64,000 bases of DNA. It comes from Amycolatopsis methanolica 239. GTDB lineage: Bacteria; Actinomycetota; Actinomycetes; Mycobacteriales; Pseudonocardiaceae. The notes under the pieces were generated by a model. The model did not search any database and was not told where the DNA came from. It saw only the letters and a program-made list of their open reading frames with translations. Position 1 is the stretch's first letter. Every line of letters starts with the position of its first letter. Location: contig NZ_CP009110.1 of the NCBI RefSeq assembly GCF_000739085.1, positions 1,798,001 through 1,862,000 of the forward strand, read 5' to 3'. A program made the position numbers and the translations under genes. Of this stretch, positions 35,510 to 42,513 are shown piece after piece.

Positions 35510-37615
35510 TCAGTTCGTGCTCGCCAGCGCGAACGGCAGCACTGCAGGCGCCCCGCCCTGACGTAGGAGCCGGGCGGCCAGCGTCATGCTCCAGCCGGTG
35601 TCCACGAGATCGTCCACAAGCAACACCGGACCCTCCACACCGGACAACTCGGCGGCCAGCGCACCTGGCACCGTAAGCGTTTGCCACAGGTCCGCGACCC
35701 GCTGCGCGCTGTTCGCCCGGCGTGGTCGCCCGCCTCGGCTCTCCAGTGCGCCGAGGAAACGCAGTCGCCCGATCTGAGCCAGCCGGGTCGCCAGGTCGTG
35801 CACCAGGCGCGGCCGGGTCGCAGAGGGCATCGCCACTACTGCCGCCGGTCGCTGTTCCCACCGCCAGGACGCCAGAACCTGGACGCAGGCCTGGAAAATG
35901 CGGTCCGGCACCTCGCCGTCGGCGGCCCGCTCGCCGACCAGCTCGCGCAACGGCCCGCCCCACCCGACGTCCGTCAGCCGGCCGAGCGTGCGTCCCGGCT
36001 CGGCCAGCTCGCCCTTCCCGATCCGACCGGACAGCGGCACGTCGAGCGACGCCATGCCCGTCGGCCACTGGCGCCGCGGGCTCACCTCGACCCCCGGCCG
36101 CCGGAGCCGTTCGTCGGTCTTCTCGACCGCCTCCGCCGAAACGGTGACGTCCCGATGCTCGCCCGTGCAGTTGTCGCACCGGCCGCACGGTTCGGCGAAC
36201 GGGTCGTCGAGCTGACGGCGCAGGAACTCCATCCGGCACGAAGCGGTGGACTGGTACTCCAGCATCGCCTGCTGTTCCGCCCGCCGCGCCTCGGCGACGC
36301 GCTCGTACCGTTCGCGTTCGTAGTGCCAGTCCTGCCCCGTCGCCTCCCAGCCGCCCTTGACGCGCCGCACCGCGCCGTCCACGTCGAGCACCTTCAGCAC
36401 CATCTCCAGCCGCGACCGGGACAGTTCGACCATCGGCTCCAGCGCCACCGTCGACAGTGGCCGGTCGGCGTAGGCGAGCGCGTTCAGCACCTGGTTGACG
36501 CGCTGCTCGTCCGGGAACGCGAGCGAGGAGAAGTAACTCCAGATCTCGGCGTCTTCCGCACCCGGCAGGAGGATCACCTCAGCCCGCCGCACGCCACGGC
36601 CGGCGCGGCCGACCTGCTGGTAGTAGGCGATCGGCGAGGACGGCGCCCCGACGTGGACGACAAAACCAAGATCGGGCTTGTCGAACCCCATGCCCAGCGC
36701 GGACGTGGCCACGAGCGCCTTGACCCGGTTGGCCAGCAGGTCGTCCTCGGCCGCCTCGCGATCGGCCGGCTCGGTCTTGCCCGTGTAGGACGTGACCGGG
36801 AACCCGCGCTCGCGCAACATCTCCGCGATGTCGTGCGCCGCGGCAACGGTGAGCGTGTAGATGATCCCGGACCCCGGCAGCTCGCCGAGCCGGTCCGCCA
36901 GCCACGCCAGCCGCGCCTGCGGGGTGGGCAGCTTCGCGACCGACAGGTGCAGGCTCTCCCGGTCGAGCGGACCGCGCAGCACCAGCGTGTCGCCGCCCTG
37001 ACCGAGCCCGAGCTGTTCGGCGACGTCGGTGACCACCCGGTCGTTGGCGGTGGCCGTGGTCGCCAGCACGGGCACATCCTCGGGCAGCCCCGCGAGAAGC
37101 GTGCGCAGGCGGCGGTAGTCCGGCCGGAAGTCGTGACCCCAGTCGGAGATGCAATGGGCCTCGTCCACGACGAGCAGGCCAGCGGTGGTGGTGAGCTTGG
37201 GCAGCACTGTGTCGCGGAAGTCGGGGTTGTTCAGCCGCTCCGGACTCACCAGCAGCACGTCGATCTCGCCGGCGGCGATGCGCGCCTGCACGTCGTCCCA
37301 CTCCTGCTGGTTGGCCGAGTTCATCGTCGCCGCGTGGATGCCTGCCCGCCCGGCCGCCGCGATCTGGTTGCGCATCAGCGCCAGCAGCGGCGAGATGATC
37401 ACTGTCGGACCCGCTCCTCGCTCGCGGAGCAGGGCGGTGGCCAGGAAGTACACGGCCGACTTGCCCCAGCCGGTGCGCTGCACGACGAGGGCGCGCCGGT
37501 GGTGGGCGACCAGGGCCTCGATGGCTGTCCACTGGTCGTCGCGCAGGGTCGCGCCGTCTCCGGCCAGTGCCTGGAGCAGCGTTTCGGCGCGTTCGCGCAG
37601 GAGGTGAAGGTCCAC
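35510..37615 (-). CDS. RecQ-type DNA helicase with C-terminal phosphoribosyltransferase domain
   Basis: 701 residues. The helicase core has motif I RTGWGKSAVYF (48-53; TGWGKS in place of the usual TGGGKS), DEAH (151-154) and LGMGFDKPDLGFVVH with YYQQVGRAGRG. A zinc cluster of Cys at about 460, 477, 480 and 483 follows. The last 130 residues are unlike RecQ: VLLVDDLVDTGWSMTLAARLL (about 664-684) is a PRPP-binding loop of type I phosphoribosyltransferases. The helicase probably unwinds 3'-tailed DNA; the role of the second domain is unknown. No HRDC domain is seen. The ATG lies in the rightmost part of a divergent region with nadD. Confidence 0.9.
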   Translation of the reverse strand: MDLHLLRERAETLLQALAGDGATLRDDQWTAIEALVAHHRRALVVQRTGWGKSAVYFLATALLRERGAGPTVIISPLLALMRNQIAAAGRAGIHAATMNSANQQEWDDVQARIAAGEIDVLLVSPERLNNPDFRDTVLPKLTTTAGLLVVDEAHCISDWGHDFRPDYRRLRTLLAGLPEDVPVLATTATANDRVVTDVAEQLGLGQGGDTLVLRGPLDRESLHLSVAKLPTPQARLAWLADRLGELPGSGIIYTLTVAAAHDIAEMLRERGFPVTSYTGKTEPADREAAEDDLLANRVKALVATSALGMGFDKPDLGFVVHVGAPSSPIAYYQQVGRAGRGVRRAEVILLPGAEDAEIWSYFSSLAFPDEQRVNQVLNALAYADRPLSTVALEPMVELSRSRLEMVLKVLDVDGAVRRVKGGWEATGQDWHYERERYERVAEARRAEQQAMLEYQSTASCRMEFLRRQLDDPFAEPCGRCDNCTGEHRDVTVSAEAVEKTDERLRRPGVEVSPRRQWPTGMASLDVPLSGRIGKGELAEPGRTLGRLTDVGWGGPLRELVGERAADGEVPDRIFQACVQVLASWRWEQRPAAVVAMPSATRPRLVHDLATRLAQIGRLRFLGALESRGGRPRRANSAQRVADLWQTLTVPGALAAELSGVEGPVLLVDDLVDTGWSMTLAARLLRQGGAPAVLPFALASTN

Positions 37616-37816
37616 GGCTCAACGTCTACCCGAAGGCTGCGACGAAACCGAGCCGAGTACCGCCCGAGTGGACCAGTCGTCGAGTAATGTGATGCAAGAC
37701 ACAACCAATGTCCTCATCAGGACACCCGGACGGCGGAGTCTCCAAGCTGTCGGGGTTCACTTGCGGGTTCGCCGGCGCCTCCGGAGGTTCCCCTCGGACC
37801 GCCGGCGGAGCGAGGC

Positions 37817-37856
37817 GCGCGGGTACTGTTACCGGGGAGCGGGGCAGTACCCGCGC
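37817..37856. promoter_or_regulatory. nadD: perfect 12-bp inverted repeat upstream of nadD
   Basis: GCGCGGGTACTG (37817-37828) is the exact reverse complement of CAGTACCCGCGC (37845-37856), with 16 bases between. The inferred leaderless nadD start has TACGAT at 37868-37873, so the repeat covers the -35 region. It is a candidate operator for a repressor of NAD synthesis, or less likely a hairpin. It lies within the 264-base helicase-nadD gap, where no gene was recognised. Confidence 0.6.
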
Positions 37857-37879
37857 ACTCGCGCTTCTACGATCCGTTC

Positions 37880-38473
37880 ATGTCACCACGCCGAATCGGG
37901 GTCATGGGCGGCACGTTCGACCCCGTCCACCACGGCCACCTCGTCGCGGCCAGTGAGGTGCAGTCCCGGTTCGACCTCGACGAAGTGATCTTCGTGCCGA
38001 CCGGCCAGCCGTGGCAGAAGTCCGGCAGGCAGGTCACCAGGGCCGAGGACCGGTACCTCATGACGGTCATCGCCACCGCCTCCAATCCGGTCTTCTCGGT
38101 CAGCCGGGTGGACATCGACCGCGGCGGCGAGACCTACACCGTCGACACCCTGCGTGACCTCAAGGCCGAGTACCCCGAGGACGAGCTCTTCTTCATCACC
38201 GGCGCCGACGCGCTGGAACAGATCCTGACCTGGCACAACGCCGACGAGCTGTTCACCCTCGCGCACTTCATCGGCGTAACCAGGCCCGGGTACAAGCTCA
38301 ACGACCACCATCTGCCCAGCGGCAAGGTGAGCCTGGTCGAGGTGACCGCGATGGCCATCTCCTCGACCGGCTGCCGTGAACGCGTCGAGCACGGCGAACC
38401 GATCTGGTACCTGGTGCCCGACGGCGTTGTCCGGTACATCGACAAGCGCGGGCTGTACCGCAAGCCTGCCTGA
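37880..38473 (+). CDS. nadD: nicotinate-nucleotide adenylyltransferase
   Basis: 197 residues. It joins nicotinate mononucleotide and ATP to deamido-[15 protein letters not shown] (10-21) carries the nucleotidyltransferase HxGH, and [15 protein letters not shown] is the C-terminal signature. The ATG has TACGAT six bases upstream and no Shine-Dalgarno, so it is probably leaderless. It is followed by rsfS, the usual actinobacterial pair. Confidence 0.97.
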   Translation: MSPRRIGVMGGTFDPVHHGHLVAASEVQSRFDLDEVIFVPTGQPWQKSGRQVTRAEDRYLMTVIATASNPVFSVSRVDIDRGGETYTVDTLRDLKAEYPEDELFFITGADALEQILTWHNADELFTLAHFIGVTRPGYKLNDHHLPSGKVSLVEVTAMAISSTGCRERVEHGEPIWYLVPDGVVRYIDKRGLYRKPA

Positions 38474-38546
38474 CACGCCGCCGGGGTCGTGGACGGCGGC
38501 AGGTACCCTCGGTGGACCGACGGTCTCAGGATGAGGGAGCACAGGA

Positions 38547-38936
38547 GTGGCAGCGACGTCCCAGGCACGTGACATCGCGACCGTGGCGGCGCACGCCGCC
38601 GCGGACAAGAAGGCCACCGACGTGGTGGTGCTGGACGTCTCCGAGCAGCTCGTCATCACCGACGTGTTCGTCATCGCCTCGGCGCCCAACGAGCGCCAGG
38701 TGGGGGCCATCGTCGACAACGTCGAGGAGAAGCTGCGGGAGGCCGGGCACAAGCCGGTCCGCCGCGAAGGTGCGCGGGAGGGCCGCTGGGTCCTGCTCGA
38801 CTTCGTCGACGTCGTGGTACACGTGCAGCACGACGAGGAGCGTTCGTTCTACGGCATCGAGCGGCTGTGGAAGGACTGCCCCCGCATCGAGGTCGACGGG
38901 CTCGCCGAGGCCGTCGACGCCGGGGACGGCTCGTGA
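38547..38936 (+). CDS. rsfS: ribosomal silencing factor RsfS
   Basis: 129 residues of the RsfS/Iojap family, which binds L14 and blocks subunit joining in starvation. VLDVSEQLVITDVFVIASA and the C-terminal WVLLDFVDVVVHVQH are typical. The GTG at 38547 has AGGGAGCACAGGA upstream. Its stop overlaps the next gene's GTG start. Confidence 0.96.
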   Translation: MAATSQARDIATVAAHAAADKKATDVVVLDVSEQLVITDVFVIASAPNERQVGAIVDNVEEKLREAGHKPVRREGAREGRWVLLDFVDVVVHVQHDEERSFYGIERLWKDCPRIEVDGLAEAVDAGDGS

Positions 38937-39544
38937 GTTTCCGGCGCCTCGTGCTGTGGCGTCACGGGGAGACCGACTACAACGCCGCCGGGCGTATGCA
39001 GGGCCACCTGGACTCGGCGCTCACCGAGGTGGGCTGGAACCAGGCCCGCTTCGCCGCGCCCGCGCTCGCCCGCTTCCAGCCCGACCTGGTCATCTCGTCC
39101 GACCTGCACCGGGCCATGGACACCGCGATGGTGCTCACCGAGGCGATCGGGGTGCCGCTGCGCATTGACAAGCGCCTGCGGGAGACCCACCTCGGCGAGT
39201 GGCAGGGGCTGACCGGCGCCGAGGTCGACGAGGGCTGGCCCGGCGACCGCGCCATCTGGCGCGTGGACGCCACCTGGGCGCCCCCGGGCGGCGAGTCCCG
39301 GGTCGAGGTCGCCGAGCGCGCCTCGGAGGTCGTCAGCGACCTGCTGGCCAGTGACGACCAGGGTGAGACCGTGCTGCTGGCCGCGCACGGCGGCCTGATC
39401 ACGGCGCTCACCGGCAAGTTGCTGGCCCTGCCGGTCGAGGCGTGGCCGCAGCTCGGCGGGATCGGCAACTGCCACTGGGTCGAGCTGGGCCTGCGCGACG
39501 GTCACTGGCGGCTGCACGCCTACAACGCCGGAATGCTCGGCTGA
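38933..39544 (+). CDS. gpgP: histidine phosphatase, probable glucosyl-3-phosphoglycerate phosphatase
   Basis: 203 residues of the phosphoglycerate-mutase-like fold. The phospho-acceptor motif LWRHGETDYN has His11, and AAHGGLIT (His near 158) completes the site. In M. tuberculosis the gene after rsfS (Rv2419c) is GpgP, which removes phosphate from glucosyl-3-phosphoglycerate for methylglucose lipopolysaccharide. The same neighbours here, including the octanoyltransferase-like gene next, support that role. A general phosphatase role cannot be excluded. The start is coupled to rsfS by GTGA. Confidence 0.85.
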   Translation: MSFRRLVLWRHGETDYNAAGRMQGHLDSALTEVGWNQARFAAPALARFQPDLVISSDLHRAMDTAMVLTEAIGVPLRIDKRLRETHLGEWQGLTGAEVDEGWPGDRAIWRVDATWAPPGGESRVEVAERASEVVSDLLASDDQGETVLLAAHGGLITALTGKLLALPVEAWPQLGGIGNCHWVELGLRDGHWRLHAYNAGMLG

Positions 39545-39545
39545 G

Positions 39546-40280
39546 ATGCCGAGGCTGCTGGTCTTCGGGGACTCGCTGAGTTTCCAGGGCCCGGAGAGCC
39601 CCTGCGCGGCCGACGAGCCGCGACTGTGGCCGAACATCGCCGCCTCAGCGCTCGGCGGGAGCGCGGAGCTCGTGGCGTCCGCGGGCTGGACGGCGCGCGA
39701 CGCGTGGTGGGCGATGATCGGCGACCCGCGGGTGTGGGCCGATCTGAAGCACGCCGACGTCGTGGTGCTGGCCGTGGGAAGCATGGACACGCTGCCGTCG
39801 CCGCTGCCGACCTACCTGCGCGGCGGCCTGCGTTACCTCCGGCCGTCCGGGCTCCGCCGCACTGTGCGGAAGGCGTACCTGGCCGCGCAGCCGCGGCTGG
39901 CGGTCGCGATGCGCGGCCGCCCGCGGGTCCTGCCCGCGAAGCTGACCGTGCACTACCTGGACCGGGCGGTCTACGCACTGCGCATCCTGCGGCCGGAGCT
40001 GCCGATCGTGGCCGTCCTGCCCAGCGTCCACCGCGCGTCGTCCTACGGCAACGTGCACACCGGCCGGGAGGAGACGGCGGCCGCCATCGCCGCCTGGTCG
40101 CGGCGGGTGGACGTGCCCGTGCTGAACCTGGCGGAGGTCGTGGGGGAGCACGTCCTGAGCGGCCGCGGCAACCCGGACGGGATGCACTGGGGCTGGGAGG
40201 GGCACGCGCTCGTGGGCAAGGCGATGGCCGCGTTGATCGGTCCGCTCCTGGCCCCCGGCGAATCGCCCGCCGGCACGTAG
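39546..40280 (+). CDS. octT: SGNH-type acyltransferase, probable diglucosylglycerate octanoyltransferase
   Basis: 244 residues with the GDSL-like start LLVFGDSLSFQG (Ser10 as nucleophile) and a C-terminal DGMHWGWEGH (Asp about 211, His about 214). In mycobacteria the homologous position (Rv2418c) is OctT, which transfers octanoate to diglucosylglycerate at the start of methylglucose lipopolysaccharide synthesis. It starts one base after the gpgP stop. No signal peptide, so it acts in the cytoplasm. Assignment rests on motif plus gene order. Confidence 0.82.
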   Translation: MPRLLVFGDSLSFQGPESPCAADEPRLWPNIAASALGGSAELVASAGWTARDAWWAMIGDPRVWADLKHADVVVLAVGSMDTLPSPLPTYLRGGLRYLRPSGLRRTVRKAYLAAQPRLAVAMRGRPRVLPAKLTVHYLDRAVYALRILRPELPIVAVLPSVHRASSYGNVHTGREETAAAIAAWSRRVDVPVLNLAEVVGEHVLSGRGNPDGMHWGWEGHALVGKAMAALIGPLLAPGESPAGT

Positions 40281-40290
40281 GCTGACCGTC

Positions 40291-41154
40291 GTGCCGGTTG
40301 CCGTCATCACGGATTCCACCGCCCATCTGCCCGAGGGCTTCGCCGAGCGCCACGCCCTGCGCGTCGTCCCGCTGCACGTGCTCATCGACGGGGTCGCGGC
40401 GCTCGACGGTGTCGAGGTTGGGGCGGCGGCGCTCGCCGAGGCGCTGGGGCAGCGCCGGATTGTGACCACGTCGCGGCCGACGCCCGGCGAGTTCGCCAAG
40501 GCCTTCCGCGAAGCGCTGGAGGCGGGCGCGGACTCGGTCGTGTCGATCCACCTGTCCAGCGAGATCTCCGGGACCTGGGAGTCCGCGGTGCTGGCCGCCC
40601 AGGAGGTCGGACCGGACCTGGTGCGGGTCGTCGACTCGCGGGGAACCGCGATGGGGCTGGGGTTCGCGGCGTTGCACGCGGCGCGCGCGGCGTCGGCCGG
40701 CGCGTCAGCGGCCGAGGTGGAAGCGGCCGCGACGGCGGCCGTGCGCTGTTCGGAGACCCTGTTCGTGGTCGAGACGCTGGAGTACCTGCGGCGGGGTGGC
40801 CGGATCGGCGCGGCGGCGGCGTTGTTGGGCACCGCGCTGGCCATGAAACCGGTGCTGCACCTGGACGATGGCCGGATCCAGCCGCTGGAGAAGGTGCGCA
40901 CGATGAACCGCGCCACCGCGCGCCTGGTCGAACTCGCCGAGGAGGCCGCGCGCGGGGAGCCGGTCGAGGTCGCGGTGCACCATCTCGCCTCGCCGCGGCG
41001 GGCGGTGGAACTGGCGAACCGCATCGAGGAGCGGCTGACCGTCGTCGACGGTTGCGTGGTGTCGGAACTGGGTGCCGTGATCGGCGCACACACCGGGCCG
41101 GGTGTGGTCGGCGTTGTGGTGCAACGGAATCCAGGCGGGCCGGGCTCTATTTGA
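40291..41154 (+). CDS. DegV family fatty-acid-binding protein
   Basis: 287 residues of the DegV fold: VAVITDSTAHLP at the start, TTSRPTPGEF and SSEISGTWESA near the ligand site, and VVETLEYLRRGGRIG. DegV proteins bind fatty acids; in Firmicutes they serve the fatty acid kinase FakA, but no fakA is seen here. The GTG has TAGGCT seven bases upstream. That hexamer includes the TAG stop of octT, so this gene probably has its own leaderless transcript. Confidence 0.92.
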   Translation: MPVAVITDSTAHLPEGFAERHALRVVPLHVLIDGVAALDGVEVGAAALAEALGQRRIVTTSRPTPGEFAKAFREALEAGADSVVSIHLSSEISGTWESAVLAAQEVGPDLVRVVDSRGTAMGLGFAALHAARAASAGASAAEVEAAATAAVRCSETLFVVETLEYLRRGGRIGAAAALLGTALAMKPVLHLDDGRIQPLEKVRTMNRATARLVELAEEAARGEPVEVAVHHLASPRRAVELANRIEERLTVVDGCVVSELGAVIGAHTGPGVVGVVVQRNPGGPGSI

Positions 41155-41494
41155 CGAGGAACGTGGCCGTGGCCATGAGAGCGGACACCGCCGTCCCCGC
41201 GGCACTGACCGACGCGGCGCGATTGGCCACATTCCCCCAGCACCGCCCCGGCAACTCCGCCCACCTCTGCCTCTTGACGACCATCTTGAGCTTCTCCCAT
41301 TTGTGCGATCGGTAGCTGCACCCCATCAGCAGTCCGTTCGCGTTGTTCCGGCAGGGCAGGTTGTTGCGAGTGGGTGCCATACACCAGGTCGGGGCGGCGA
41401 AAAGCATGTAGAGAAACGCTAACGAGGATCCCGCGATGATGAATGGGAGTCCGACGTCCTTGCTCGTCCAGCCGTATATGACCGCGGCAAGCAG
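41147..41494 (-). CDS. small Cys-rich membrane protein, possible CTG start
   Basis: About 115 residues: two membrane segments (LAAVIYGW and LPFIIAGSSLAFLYMLFAAP regions), then a cytoplasmic CMAPTRNNLPCRNNANGLL with Cys spaced like a small zinc site, a C in MGCSYRSHKWEKLKM, and a hydrophobic C-terminus. No ATG/GTG/TTG exists upstream in frame before the TAG at 41506-41504. TAGGGT, formed by that stop and the next three bases, ends six bases before CTG 41494, matching the leaderless pattern of other genes here. Alternatively the start was lost, or the ATG at 41407 gives a shorter protein. Its 3' end overlaps degV by 8 bases. Function unknown. Confidence 0.5.
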   Translation of the reverse strand: MLAAVIYGWTSKDVGLPFIIAGSSLAFLYMLFAAPTWCMAPTRNNLPCRNNANGLLMGCSYRSHKWEKLKMVVKRQRWAELPGRCWGNVANRAASVSAAGTAVSALMATATFLVK

Positions 41495-41677
41495 GAAGTA
41501 ACCCTACGCTTCGAGCTCCCCATGGGCCCAAGAATAGGAAGTGGCCGTGATCAGTTGCAGGTTCTTTCGTGGTGCGCTCGTGTGTGGAGTAGTCGCGAGA
41601 TGATGGACGGGCGCGAACCCTTGACCATGCCACACGGCACCGACAGAAAACCGTGGCACCGCGGTAGAACGCGCCAC

Positions 41678-41704
41678 TTGTCCACAGACCCCCACTTGTC
41701 CACA
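41678..41704. promoter_or_regulatory. two DnaA boxes upstream of comEA
   Basis: TTGTCCACA occurs at 41678-41686 and 41696-41704, each inside CCACTTGTCCACAG, repeated with an 18-base period. This matches the high-GC actinobacterial DnaA-box consensus exactly. They lie 54 bases before the comEA start, just upstream of its -10-like TAGCGT (41745-41750). DnaA binding is inferred. Confidence 0.6.
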
Positions 41705-41757
41705 GCTTCCTCGATTCCCACTTCTCCCTCCTTCCCACGCCCCCTAGCGTCGAATGC

Positions 41758-42513
41758 GTGTTCGAACGATCAGCCCCGGAATCACCGGGCATCCCCGTCA
41801 ACCGCCGGCTCGAGCAGCTCGCCGGTCAGGCCCTCGCGGCTGACCGGGACACCGGGCCGCCGGGCGCCGTCGGACGGCTGGTCGAACGCTGGGTGCCCGA
41901 GTCGCTCACCGGCAGCCCCCAGCGGCGGCGCCTGACCACGGTGCTCCTGGCCCTGGTCGGCGTCCTGGTTCTCGTCGGGACATCGATCGTGCTCCTGGGC
42001 GGCAGCCCGCCCGTCGAACGTGCGCCGGTGCTGCCCGCGGCGCCGGAACGGCCCGCACCGGTCACCGCGTCGGCGAGCCGGGTGGCCGACAGTTCGCTGC
42101 TGATCAGCGTGGTCGGCAAGGTCCGGAACCCCGGGCTGGTCACGGTCCCCGGCGGCGCGCGGGTGGCGGACGCTCTCCGCGCGGCGGGCGGCGCGATCGA
42201 GGGCACCGACGTCACGCCGCTGAACCTCGCGCGCAAGCTGGCTGACGGCGAGCAGATCTACGTCGGCATCCCGCCGCCTGCCGGCGTACAACAACCGGCC
42301 GAGAGCGGCGGCGCCCCCGCGCTCGTCGACCTGAACACGGCCAGCGCCGAGCAACTTGACGCCCTGCCGGGAATTGGCGAGGTCACCGCCCAGCGCATCA
42401 TCGACTGGCGCACCAAGCACGGGTCGTTCCGGTCGATCGACCAGCTGCGCGAGGTCGAGGGCATCGGTGAGACACGACTGTCCCGGCTGCGCGAGCAGGT
42501 GACGGTGTCGTGA
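41758..42513 (+). CDS. comEA: ComEA family DNA-binding protein
   Basis: 251 residues: a cytoplasmic N-terminus, one membrane segment (about 60-82), a Pro/Ala linker, an SLBB domain (about 113-170) and a C-terminal helix-hairpin-helix pair (DLNTASAEQLDALPGIGEVTAQRII, about 187-250). In Gram-positives ComEA binds incoming DNA outside the membrane and passes it to ComEC. The GTG start has TAGCGT seven bases upstream and no Shine-Dalgarno. The stop overlaps the comEC start. Confidence 0.93.
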   Translation: MFERSAPESPGIPVNRRLEQLAGQALAADRDTGPPGAVGRLVERWVPESLTGSPQRRRLTTVLLALVGVLVLVGTSIVLLGGSPPVERAPVLPAAPERPAPVTASASRVADSSLLISVVGKVRNPGLVTVPGGARVADALRAAGGAIEGTDVTPLNLARKLADGEQIYVGIPPPAGVQQPAESGGAPALVDLNTASAEQLDALPGIGEVTAQRIIDWRTKHGSFRSIDQLREVEGIGETRLSRLREQVTVS

